This document shows, piece by piece, positions 23,805-31,591 of a stretch of 38,903 nt of DNA (position 1 is its first letter; each line of letters begins with the position of its first letter). Source of the stretch: Clostridia bacterium (GTDB taxonomy: Bacteria; Bacillota; Clostridia; Christensenellales; Aristaeellaceae); contig JAUNQH010000018.1 of the NCBI GenBank assembly GCA_030536295.1, positions 1 through 38,903 on the forward strand. Direction: 5' to 3'. The notes beneath the pieces are model-generated. The model had not been told where the DNA came from and ran no database searches. It saw only the letters and a program-made list of their open reading frames with translations. Both the position numbers and the translations under genes were made by a program.

Positions 23805-26800
23805 TTACGGTGCTATATAGCTCAGCATTACCGTATCGCTTCTGGCGGTATTGCCGTATTTATCCGTGACCACGCAGTAGATCTGCCGCCCGTTATTGTC
23901 CGCTGTCATTGTGATGCTGTAGGTCGCGGTCGTTTCCGTTCCTTTTGTGAACGAACCCGAGTCCTTGTCCTTGTAATACCAGGCATACGTCAGTCCGTCG
24001 CCCATGGCCACGATCGTTGTGCTGGCTGTGGAACCTGCTGCGGCAACACGTACATTCGACGGCTGTACAAGGATCGTCGCGGGCGTCGCGATGCTCAGCA
24101 CCGCCGTTTGGCTCTGCGCGGTATTGCCGTACTGATCCGTCACAACGCAGTAAACCAGGCGGCCGTTCATCGACTGCTTCATCGTCACACTGTACGACGC
24201 CGTCGTTACGGAAGTCTTGGTGAACGAGGTATCGCCTCTGTCCTTATAATACCAGACATACTTCAGCCCTGCACCGGTCGCGGCCACTTTCACCGTCACT
24301 TCGTCCCCGGCTTTGGATGCTTTCACATCCTTCGGCTGCGTTGTGATCTTCAAAGCTACGGCAATGCTCAGCGTCACCGTATTGCTCTTTACGGAATTTC
24401 CGTACTTGTCCGTCACGACGCAGTAGACCTTACGGCCGTCCCTTGATGCTGACATCATGACGCTGTAGGTCGCGGTCGTGTTTGATGTCTTGCTGAACGA
24501 TGATGAGCCCGGATCTTTATAATACCAGACATATGTCAGCCCGTCGCCGGCCGCAACGACCTTTACGGTTGCGGTATCTCCGCTCTCTGCCACCGTTACA
24601 TCCTTGGGCTGCGTGGTGATCCTCACAGGCGCAGTGAGGCTCAGCGTCACCGTATTGCTCTTTACGGAAGTGCCGTACTTGTCCTTCACGATACAGTAGA
24701 CCTTACGGCCGTTTCTTGATGCTGTCATCGTGACGCTGTAGGTCGCGGTCGTGTTTGAAGTCTTGGTGAAAGATGTCGCGCCCGGGTCTTTGCAGTACCA
24801 GACATAGGTCAGCCCGTCGCCCGTCGCGGTGACTTTTGTCGTTACCGTCGCGCCGCTTTCAGCTGCCGCGTCCGTCGGCTGGGTCGTGATCTTCGCCGGT
24901 GTATACACTGTCAGGGTCACTGTCCTGGATATGGCGCTCTGACCGTACTTATCCGTGATCACGCAGCGGTACCGGTTGCCGTTTCTGGCGAGCGTTCCGG
25001 GAAGGGTCAGGGTTGCCGTCTGGTTGCCCGTTGCGTTGGAATTCGTCCATGTTTCGTATGTTTCATTTGTGAATTGCCACTGATACTGCAAGCCGTCTCC
25101 GGTCGCAGCCACGGTAAATGCCGCGTTCGTGCCGACCGGAACCGTCACGTCCGCGGGCTGGGTCGTGATCTTCACAGGCGGAGCAAGGCTCAGCGTCACC
25201 GTATTGCTCCTCACGGAATTTCCGTACACGTCCTTCACGATACAGTAGACCTTACGGCCGTCTCTTGAGGCAGTCATCGTCATGCTGTAGGATGCGGTCG
25301 TGTTTGAAGTCTTGGTGAAAGATGTCGCACTCGGGTCTTTGTAGTACCAGACATATGTCAGCCCGTCGCCCGTCGCGACGACTTTTGTTGCTACCGTCGC
25401 GCCGCTTACAGCTTTCACATTCTTCGGCTGTGTTGTGATCTGCACAGGTACTGCAATGCTCAAAGTCACCGTGTTGCTCGTCACGGAATTTCCATACTTG
25501 TCCTTTATGACACAGTAGACCTTACGGCCGTCTCTGTCATCCGTCATCTTGATGCTGTAGGATGCGGCCGTGTTTGAAGCCTTGGTAAACGATGATGAAC
25601 CCTTATCTTTGTAGTACCAGGTATATGTCAATCCGTCGCCGACCGCCGTGATCTTTACGGTCGCGGTATCTCCGGCTTTTGCCACCTTCACATTCTTGGG
25701 CTGCGCGGTGATCTTCGCCGTTACGGCAATGCTCAGTGTCACCGTGTCGCTCTTTACGGAATTCCCGTACGCGTCCTCCACGATGCAGTAGACCTTACGG
25801 CCGTCTCTTGAAGCAGTCATCGTGATGCTGTAGGTCGCGGTCGTGTTTGATGTCTTGGTGAAAGATGACGCGCCCGGATCTTTACAGTACCAGGCATATT
25901 TCAGCCCGTCACCGGACACAACGATCTTTGCCGTTACCGTCTCTCCGCTCGCGGCCGCCGCGCTCTTCGGCTGCCTGGTGATCTGTGCGCAGATACCGAG
26001 TGTCACCGTTTTGCTCTTCACGGTGCTGCCGTACTTATCCTTTACGACGCAATAGATCTGACGTCCGTTTTTTTCAGCTGTCATCGTGAGCTTGTAGGCC
26101 GCGGTCGTGGCTGTACCCTTGGTAAACGAAGAATCGCCCTTATCTTTATAGTACCAGGCATACGTCAGCCCGTCGCCGGTCGCGACAACTTCCGTCATTA
26201 CGGAATCTCCGGCTTTGGCTGCATTTACATTCTTCGGCTGCGTGGTGATCTTAGGCGCGATACGCAGTGTCACCGTATTGCTCTTCGCGGAATATCCGTA
26301 CTGGTCCTCCACGATACAGTAGACCTGACGGCCATCTCTTGAAGCTGTCATCGTGGTGCTGTAGGTCGCGGTCGTGTTTGAGGCCTTGGTAAACGATGAC
26401 GATCCCGGGTCTTTGTAGTACCAGGCATATTTCAACCCGTCGCCGGTCGCCGTGATCTTTGTTGTTACCGTCTCTCCGCTGTCAGCTGCCGCGTTCTTCG
26501 GCTGGGTCGTGATCTTCACAGGTACGGCAACGCTGAAGGTCACCGTATTGCTCTTCACGGAATTCCCGTATTGATCCGTCACGATACAGTAGACCTTGCG
26601 GCCGTCTCTTATGTCTGTGATCACAATGCTGTAGGTCGCGATCCTGGTTGAACCCTTGGTGAACGATGACTCTCCCGGGTCTTTGTAGTACCAGGCATAT
26701 GTCAATCCGTCGCCGGTCGCCGCGATCTTTGTTGTTATGGAGTCTCCGACCTTGGCCACCTTCATGCTTTGGGGCTGTGTGGTGATCTTCAGCGTTGCGG

Positions 26801-27494
26801 CGATGCGCAGCGTCACCGTATTGCTCTTCACTTTATTACCGTACTCATCCTTCACGACGCAGTAGACCTTACGGCCGTCTCTTGACGCTGTCATCGTGGT
26901 GCTGTAGGTCGCGGTCTTGTTTGAGGCCTGAGTGAACGATTCCGCGCCGGGATCTTTGTAGTACCAGGTATATTCCAGCCCGTCACCGGTCGCAACGATC
27001 TTTGCCGTTACCGTTACCCCGCTTTCGGCTGCCGCGTTCTTCGGCTGTGTGGTGATCTTCGCACGGATGCCGAGCGTCGCCGTACTGCTCTTCACTTTAT
27101 TGCCGTACTGATCCTTCACGACACAGTAGACCTGACGTCCGTTTTTTGCGGCCGTCATGGTGAGCTTGTACGTTGAGCCTGTGGCGGTGCCTTTGGTAAA
27201 CGAAGAATCACCCTTGTCTTTATAGTACCAGGTATATGTCAGCCCGTCACCGGTCGCAACGACTTCCGTTAATGCGGAATCTCCGGCTTTGGCCGCATAT
27301 GCGTCCTGCGGCTGCGCGGTGATCTTTGCGGTTGAACCGCCGCCTGCCACAGGATCGGTGCCGGCAGCCGAATTCTGTTCCGCCGCCGTTCCGTTCATTC
27401 CGTAAACGGTATCGCTGCCGTTCTCCGCGCTGCCGAAGGACAGCATAACAACCAGCTGAACGACGATCAGCAAGCATGCAAGTATCTTTCTCAT
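23805..27494 (-). CDS. Secreted protein made of 13 tandem Ig-like repeats
   Basis: 1229 residues. ATG 27494 has GGAGG 8 bases upstream; an ATG at 27509 is too close to that site. The signal peptide spans about 1-23 (MRKILACLLIVVQLVVML). A short low-complexity stretch is followed from residue 58 to the end by 13 repeats of ~90 residues. Each starts ITTQPK-, has GDGLTYxWYYKDPG and ends NGRKVYCVVKDxYGNxVKSNTVTL. Repeat 9 is divergent (YQWQFTNETYETW). There is no LPxTG, S-layer homology domain or enzyme motif. It is probably an extended cell-surface or released adhesin-like fibre. It lies 143 bases after the 868-residue gene and may share its transcript. Confidence 0.85.
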   Translation of the reverse strand: MRKILACLLIVVQLVVMLSFGSAENGSDTVYGMNGTAAEQNSAAGTDPVAGGGSTAKITAQPQDAYAAKAGDSALTEVVATGDGLTYTWYYKDKGDSSFTKGTATGSTYKLTMTAAKNGRQVYCVVKDQYGNKVKSSTATLGIRAKITTQPKNAAAESGVTVTAKIVATGDGLEYTWYYKDPGAESFTQASNKTATYSTTMTASRDGRKVYCVVKDEYGNKVKSNTVTLRIAATLKITTQPQSMKVAKVGDSITTKIAATGDGLTYAWYYKDPGESSFTKGSTRIATYSIVITDIRDGRKVYCIVTDQYGNSVKSNTVTFSVAVPVKITTQPKNAAADSGETVTTKITATGDGLKYAWYYKDPGSSSFTKASNTTATYSTTMTASRDGRQVYCIVEDQYGYSAKSNTVTLRIAPKITTQPKNVNAAKAGDSVMTEVVATGDGLTYAWYYKDKGDSSFTKGTATTAAYKLTMTAEKNGRQIYCVVKDKYGSTVKSKTVTLGICAQITRQPKSAAAASGETVTAKIVVSGDGLKYAWYCKDPGASSFTKTSNTTATYSITMTASRDGRKVYCIVEDAYGNSVKSDTVTLSIAVTAKITAQPKNVKVAKAGDTATVKITAVGDGLTYTWYYKDKGSSSFTKASNTAASYSIKMTDDRDGRKVYCVIKDKYGNSVTSNTVTLSIAVPVQITTQPKNVKAVSGATVATKVVATGDGLTYVWYYKDPSATSFTKTSNTTASYSMTMTASRDGRKVYCIVKDVYGNSVRSNTVTLSLAPPVKITTQPADVTVPVGTNAAFTVAATGDGLQYQWQFTNETYETWTNSNATGNQTATLTLPGTLARNGNRYRCVITDKYGQSAISRTVTLTVYTPAKITTQPTDAAAESGATVTTKVTATGDGLTYVWYCKDPGATSFTKTSNTTATYSVTMTASRNGRKVYCIVKDKYGTSVKSNTVTLSLTAPVRITTQPKDVTVAESGDTATVKVVAAGDGLTYVWYYKDPGSSSFSKTSNTTATYSVMMSASRDGRKVYCVVTDKYGNSVKSNTVTLSIAVALKITTQPKDVKASKAGDEVTVKVAATGAGLKYVWYYKDRGDTSFTKTSVTTASYSVTMKQSMNGRLVYCVVTDQYGNTAQSQTAVLSIATPATILVQPSNVRVAAAGSTASTTIVAMGDGLTYAWYYKDKDSGSFTKGTETTATYSITMTADNNGRQIYCVVTDKYGNTARSDTVMLSYIAP
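23808..27323 (-). repeat. 13 tandem ~270-bp repeats encoding Ig-like modules
   Basis: Thirteen in-frame units of about 270 bp. Units 1-4 (27323-26250) and 5-8 (26249-25170) correspond pairwise: 1 with 5, 2 with 6, 3 with 7, 4 with 8, a higher-order block of about 1.08 kb. Unit 9 (25169-24891) is of a different subtype. Such an array is prone to copy-number change and to assembly collapse. Confidence 0.85.
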
Positions 27495-27637
27495 ATCCGG
27501 GTCCTCCATCCGTAAGGGATTGGTAGTTGAATCGAATTCCGTTGCCGGACGTTTCCGTATGGACGGTCTGCGGCACTGCTCATCACATTGCGTACAATGT
27601 CAGCCGTCATCGGGATCATCCGGGTCCATACCGTATA

Positions 27638-30244
27638 TCACTTGATCGTCACGTTATCGATCAGGCACGCGGAGTCATAGTAGCTGTCACCCACATCATA
27701 TACGATAAACTGAAGATTGATCGTCTTGCTGCGCATGGAATACAGATTAATGGACACATGCTGCCAGCCCGTATGATAGACCGTATCATCGCCGCCGGTG
27801 AAATTCACGCCGCTGACGGATTTCCACGTTGATTTATTGATGGAGGCGTATTGCTTCTCGAACCTGACAGTATCACCTGTGGCGATCCGTACAACGAAGG
27901 AATCGTTGAACTGGTTGCCTACATACTCCATCGGCTCCTCGGAAACGAAATCATAGTCAAATTCCAGGGTAGCCGCGCCGGACGGAATGTATATGATCTG
28001 ATTGATCGAACTTCCTTCCTTGCCGTTTCCGAACTTCGCGTTCTGCTGCGCGCCGATGCCGGTGCTCAGCAGCGCCACGCGTGAACTGCCGGAGCTTGCG
28101 GGGCTGATCGCGCCCAGCTTCTGAACGGTACGCACATCGCCCAGTGCTGTCCAGCTGCCGGGTTCTGTCGTCGAAGAATTATAAGATTCAAACCCGCCGT
28201 TCTTCAGCTGCGCGTTGACCAGCTTCACGCCGTCCTGACCGCGGCGAACGGGATACGCGATATCCACAGCCGCGTCATACGAGGATTGCTGGACATATTT
28301 CTTATAGTATTCCCAGGTGATCCCCTCTTCTTTTTCGAACCATTTCGCGTGGTCCGTTCCCAATTTTGAGAGCGCGTTGTCATAAGCGACCTTGGATGTT
28401 TTGCCGGAGATCAGGTTATCCACATACTCTTTCATCAGCAGTCTGCTGTAGTCCGCAAGCACGGAATTGTGGAAACCGATATACACTTTGGCGCCGCAAT
28501 TGGTGAATGCATTGGCCATCCGGTAATCATAGCTGCCCGAGGACGCGCCCTCCCCATAGCCCAAAGCTTCACAGCACTCGGAAATAATAAACGTCGCATC
28601 AAAGCTGTCAGATACAAACCTGGATGTGAAGAAAGCGGGCACAATGCCATACGATATGCTGCCGTCATTGGAATACATCATTACGATCTGCTTATCTTTC
28701 AATTCCAGCTGATAACTCGTATCTTTTGCCGATGTGCTGCTTTCCGCGAGGCAGATGACGGATTGATAAAGGCCGCCCCAGTAGCCGTATGTTCCGTGCG
28801 TCGAAATACATACAACATTATACTTTCCGATCGAACGGTAATCCGCCACAGTCGGGGTCGGATCATATTTCAATGTGGTCGTCAGGCCTTTGGCATCCCA
28901 TTCCTTTTTGACTGTTTTATAGAATTCAGTCCGGTAAGCTATCGTTCCCTGATCGGTTTCATGCGCCGGGAACGAGTTCAGGATCAGGGCCGTTCCGATC
29001 TCACCCGTGTTAACGGTGTTCACCGTGAAAGCATTGTCATCCGTACCGTAAACATTGTTTGTACTGAGACCCGGATATGTTACATCATCAAAATCCCGCA
29101 GGCAGATACCGCCCATGATATTTTCCGGATACATGAAAGAGATCATTCCGTTCTTCTCATCATAGTATACGGATTCCCTGTCGATCTTCCCGGATTCGAT
29201 AAAGGGGCTGAGCGCGTTCAAAACCATGTCTGCCTTCGCGGCGCCGTTCATTGTCCCGGAGCCCGAACGTTTCAGCGCCGTCGTGATGGCATCGCCGACA
29301 TTTTTCATCGTATTCAGCGTGTTATCCGAGATCGGGGTATAATATCTGACTTTTACGGTATTGGAACTTTTGTCGTTATATTGGGCGCGGAAGGATATTT
29401 CTGTATCTTTGCTGAGCGGAACATCGACCTTGGCAGTATAAATGCAGTCGCCCGCGATATCATCTGTGCCTTTACCGTCATCGCGCATCGTCACCTGGTT
29501 TGTCAGGCTGCCCTCCTCGCCATACCAGAGCGTGATGGAATCCACGGTCGATTTCGTTTCCAGATACATAACAGCCGATTCTTTGCCGATCAACAGTACA
29601 TTTTCCTCCGTCCGCAGCCGGAAGTCATTGTACACGGTACCCGGAACGGTATAATCAACATCCGCCCGGACGTCAAGCTTCGTACTGCCGACGGTGATCG
29701 TCTGTCTGATATTGATCGTGTCCGGCCCGTTGTTGTCCGCAAGCGCGCTGCCGCACGGAGCGATAACCGCCGCGGAGCCGAGCAGCACGGCGCACAGCAT
29801 CAGGGAAAGGAAGATCCTCCCTGCTTTTTTATGCCGGATAAAATATACAGCGGCGGCAGCGGAAAGGACAAACACGCCCAGAAGCAGAAGCGGATGTTCA
29901 CCATCGCCCGTTCCCGGCATATTGGCCGGAATGAAATTCACGGTGAAAGAGGTTTTTCCGCCGGCCGGCAGAACCGATACATCTTTTTTCGGGCTGATGC
30001 CGTTTTCCAGTTTATAACCCGCCGGAACCTGATAGTACAGCACAAGATCCCCGGCTTCGCCCGCATTGTTGTTCTGCACAGTCAGCATCGCCCTGATCGT
30101 TTCAGCGGGTCCGTATTCGGTCTTATCCGTCACCAGCGTGACTTCAAGCCCGTTTTCCGAAACCGTCGCGGCTGACGCGGCAAACATTGTCATACAGATG
30201 GCAAGAATGATCAGCAGACCCAAAAAACGTTTTGTTTGATTCAT
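27638..30244 (-). CDS. Surface protein with embedded sorting-signal-like element and caspase/CHAT-like domain
   Basis: 868 residues. The signal peptide is at 1-26. A beta-sandwich-like domain (about 30-105) ends in MPGTGD (109-114), a hydrophobic helix (118-136) and RHKKAGR, which looks like an LPxTG sorting signal. This is followed at once by a second signal-peptide-like helix (144-161) ending CGSALADN. Residues ~200-305 fit a choice-of-anchor-X-type beta domain (MRDDGKGTDDIAGDCIYT). Residues ~350-660 hold a clan-CD-like core: His483 in VVCISTHGTYG and Cys557 in FIISECCEALG, then MANAFTNCGAKVYIGF, like CHAT or gingipain folds. The last ~190 residues are a jelly-roll-like binding domain ending IDNVTIK. 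Protease activity is inferred from the His/Cys motif pair only. Confidence 0.75.
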   Translation of the reverse strand: MNQTKRFLGLLIILAICMTMFAASAATVSENGLEVTLVTDKTEYGPAETIRAMLTVQNNNAGEAGDLVLYYQVPAGYKLENGISPKKDVSVLPAGGKTSFTVNFIPANMPGTGDGEHPLLLLGVFVLSAAAAVYFIRHKKAGRIFLSLMLCAVLLGSAAVIAPCGSALADNNGPDTINIRQTITVGSTKLDVRADVDYTVPGTVYNDFRLRTEENVLLIGKESAVMYLETKSTVDSITLWYGEEGSLTNQVTMRDDGKGTDDIAGDCIYTAKVDVPLSKDTEISFRAQYNDKSSNTVKVRYYTPISDNTLNTMKNVGDAITTALKRSGSGTMNGAAKADMVLNALSPFIESGKIDRESVYYDEKNGMISFMYPENIMGGICLRDFDDVTYPGLSTNNVYGTDDNAFTVNTVNTGEIGTALILNSFPAHETDQGTIAYRTEFYKTVKKEWDAKGLTTTLKYDPTPTVADYRSIGKYNVVCISTHGTYGYWGGLYQSVICLAESSTSAKDTSYQLELKDKQIVMMYSNDGSISYGIVPAFFTSRFVSDSFDATFIISECCEALGYGEGASSGSYDYRMANAFTNCGAKVYIGFHNSVLADYSRLLMKEYVDNLISGKTSKVAYDNALSKLGTDHAKWFEKEEGITWEYYKKYVQQSSYDAAVDIAYPVRRGQDGVKLVNAQLKNGGFESYNSSTTEPGSWTALGDVRTVQKLGAISPASSGSSRVALLSTGIGAQQNAKFGNGKEGSSINQIIYIPSGAATLEFDYDFVSEEPMEYVGNQFNDSFVVRIATGDTVRFEKQYASINKSTWKSVSGVNFTGGDDTVYHTGWQHVSINLYSMRSKTINLQFIVYDVGDSYYDSACLIDNVTIK

Positions 30245-30275
30245 AAAGATACCACCCCGTTACAATCTTACTTTC

Positions 30276-30303
30276 AGTATAGCACACGGGACATTCGTGT
30301 CAA
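30276..30303 (-). promoter_or_regulatory. Promoter of the 868-residue surface protein gene
   Basis: Minus strand TTGACA (30303-30298), 16-bp spacer, TATACT (30281-30276), about 32 bases before the start codon. The -35 is a perfect consensus match. Confidence 0.7.
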
Positions 30304-30385
30304 GCTTCCATCTTTTACATAAAAATAAAGAATATGTAACGTTGCTGTAATATCGCCGTACGCCGGGACAGCCCGCGGCCGGTCA

Positions 30386-30414
30386 TTGACACAAACCGCT
30401 GAATTCATTACAAT
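30386..30414 (+). promoter_or_regulatory. Promoter of the Wzy/GT4-LicD operon
   Basis: TTGACA (30386-30391), 17-bp spacer, TACAAT (30409-30414). Transcription would start near 30421, which rules out an upstream ATG for the first gene and supports the TTG at 30446. It is divergent from the surface-protein promoter about 80 bp away. Confidence 0.75.
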
Positions 30415-30445
30415 GATTACACTGATTTTAAGGGAGGAACAGGTA

Positions 30446-31591
30446 TTGAGATTCATCCGAAAAGGAGCAGAGGCGGTATCCAGGTTCTGCGTTTATCTGT
30501 TCCCGGCCGCGATCATCGCGTGCCTCTTCAGAACGTATCTTTCACTGCTGAGCCCGCACGTTCTGGGACTCGAATCGTTCAGATTGTCTCTGAATTCGGC
30601 TCTTATGCACATATGCTATGTCCCCCTGACGATCTCCGTCATCGCGGGCTGGCTGCTTCAGCCGAAACGCCTGCTGTATCAGCTGCCGGTACTGGCTTTT
30701 CTGCTGTACGTGCGGGATCATTTCTATTTTACGGGCGATCAGATGTTTGATCTGTTCCTGTTCGCGTTCGCGTCCGTCAATGCCGGCCGGAAGAGCGCGA
30801 TCCGTACGGCCGCGGCCGCGTGGGCCGCGCTGGCAGTGCTCACAGCCGTTCTGTACTGCACGGGGCAGACAAACAACGTGGTCCGTGTTTTCACATACGG
30901 CACCGGCTATTCCTTCGGTTTCAGCCATCCGAACACCACGGGGGCGGCGGCGCTGGCGCTCGTTCTGGTCCTCTGGGCGGCATTTTTCCGCGGCAAACAC
31001 GTGATCACCTTCATCGTATCCTGGTCCGCCGCCGCGGTGACTTATCTGATCTTTGCCAGCCGTACACCGGCGGTGATGCTGATCCTGTTTCCCATTGCCG
31101 ATCTGCTGCTCGAAGCGCTGTCCCGCAAAAGCGAAAAACTGCTGCCCCGCGCGATGGCGATCCTTCCCGTATGCTATTGTCTGGTCTCGGTCCTGCTGGT
31201 CGTGATCGCGATCGAAAGCCCCGGGCTCCTTTCCGGCAATCTTATGGCCCGCTTCACATACGCGGCGAAGGCGATCAAACAATGCGGCATCACATTCTTC
31301 GGCAACCCGACCGTGATCTATGAATGTGAAGGTATCGTGCTGGATAACCAGTACCTCAACTGGATCATTTACAGGGGCGTCATTCCGGCAGTGCTCGGGC
31401 TCGCGCTTGAAGTATACATGATGTACCGCTTCGCCAAAAACAAAGACCATACCGGCCTGGTCTGGGCATTCATCATGATCACCGCCGGGCTGATGGAAAA
31501 CGTTTATACCTGGCCTCTGTTTTTCCCCGCGCCGATGATCCTGTTCGCTGCCGTATCCGGAACAGCAAAAAAAGAACGGCTCCCCTCATGA
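30446..31591 (+). CDS. Wzy-like polysaccharide polymerase (multi-spanning)
   Basis: 381 residues. TTG 30446 is chosen: AGGGAGG (30431-30437) is 8 bases upstream, and an earlier ATG would overlap the promoter. About 10 hydrophobic helices are seen, with a central extracytoplasmic-type segment GYSFGFSHPNTTGAAAL, a pattern found in putative O-antigen/capsule polymerases. Wzy proteins join flipped undecaprenyl-linked repeat units outside the membrane. The sequence family is very diverse, so the call rests on topology, the HPNTTG motif and the neighbours (Wzx, priming transferase). It overlaps the next gene by 4 bases. Confidence 0.65.
   Translation: MRFIRKGAEAVSRFCVYLFPAAIIACLFRTYLSLLSPHVLGLESFRLSLNSALMHICYVPLTISVIAGWLLQPKRLLYQLPVLAFLLYVRDHFYFTGDQMFDLFLFAFASVNAGRKSAIRTAAAAWAALAVLTAVLYCTGQTNNVVRVFTYGTGYSFGFSHPNTTGAAALALVLVLWAAFFRGKHVITFIVSWSAAAVTYLIFASRTPAVMLILFPIADLLLEALSRKSEKLLPRAMAILPVCYCLVSVLLVVIAIESPGLLSGNLMARFTYAAKAIKQCGITFFGNPTVIYECEGIVLDNQYLNWIIYRGVIPAVLGLALEVYMMYRFAKNKDHTGLVWAFIMITAGLMENVYTWPLFFPAPMILFAAVSGTAKKERLPS

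Noticed and set aside
23808-27323. Direct repeats considered as a CRISPR or tandem-satellite array
   Set aside because: Unit length is ~270 bp, all in frame within one open reading frame, and variation follows codons; this is a protein repeat array.
28469-30175. Long open frame on the plus strand opposite the 868-residue surface protein gene
   Set aside because: The minus-strand product has a signal peptide, recognisable domains, a promoter and a ribosome site. The plus-strand translation is rich in Arg/His/Cys without domains, which is normal for antisense of GC-rich coding DNA.
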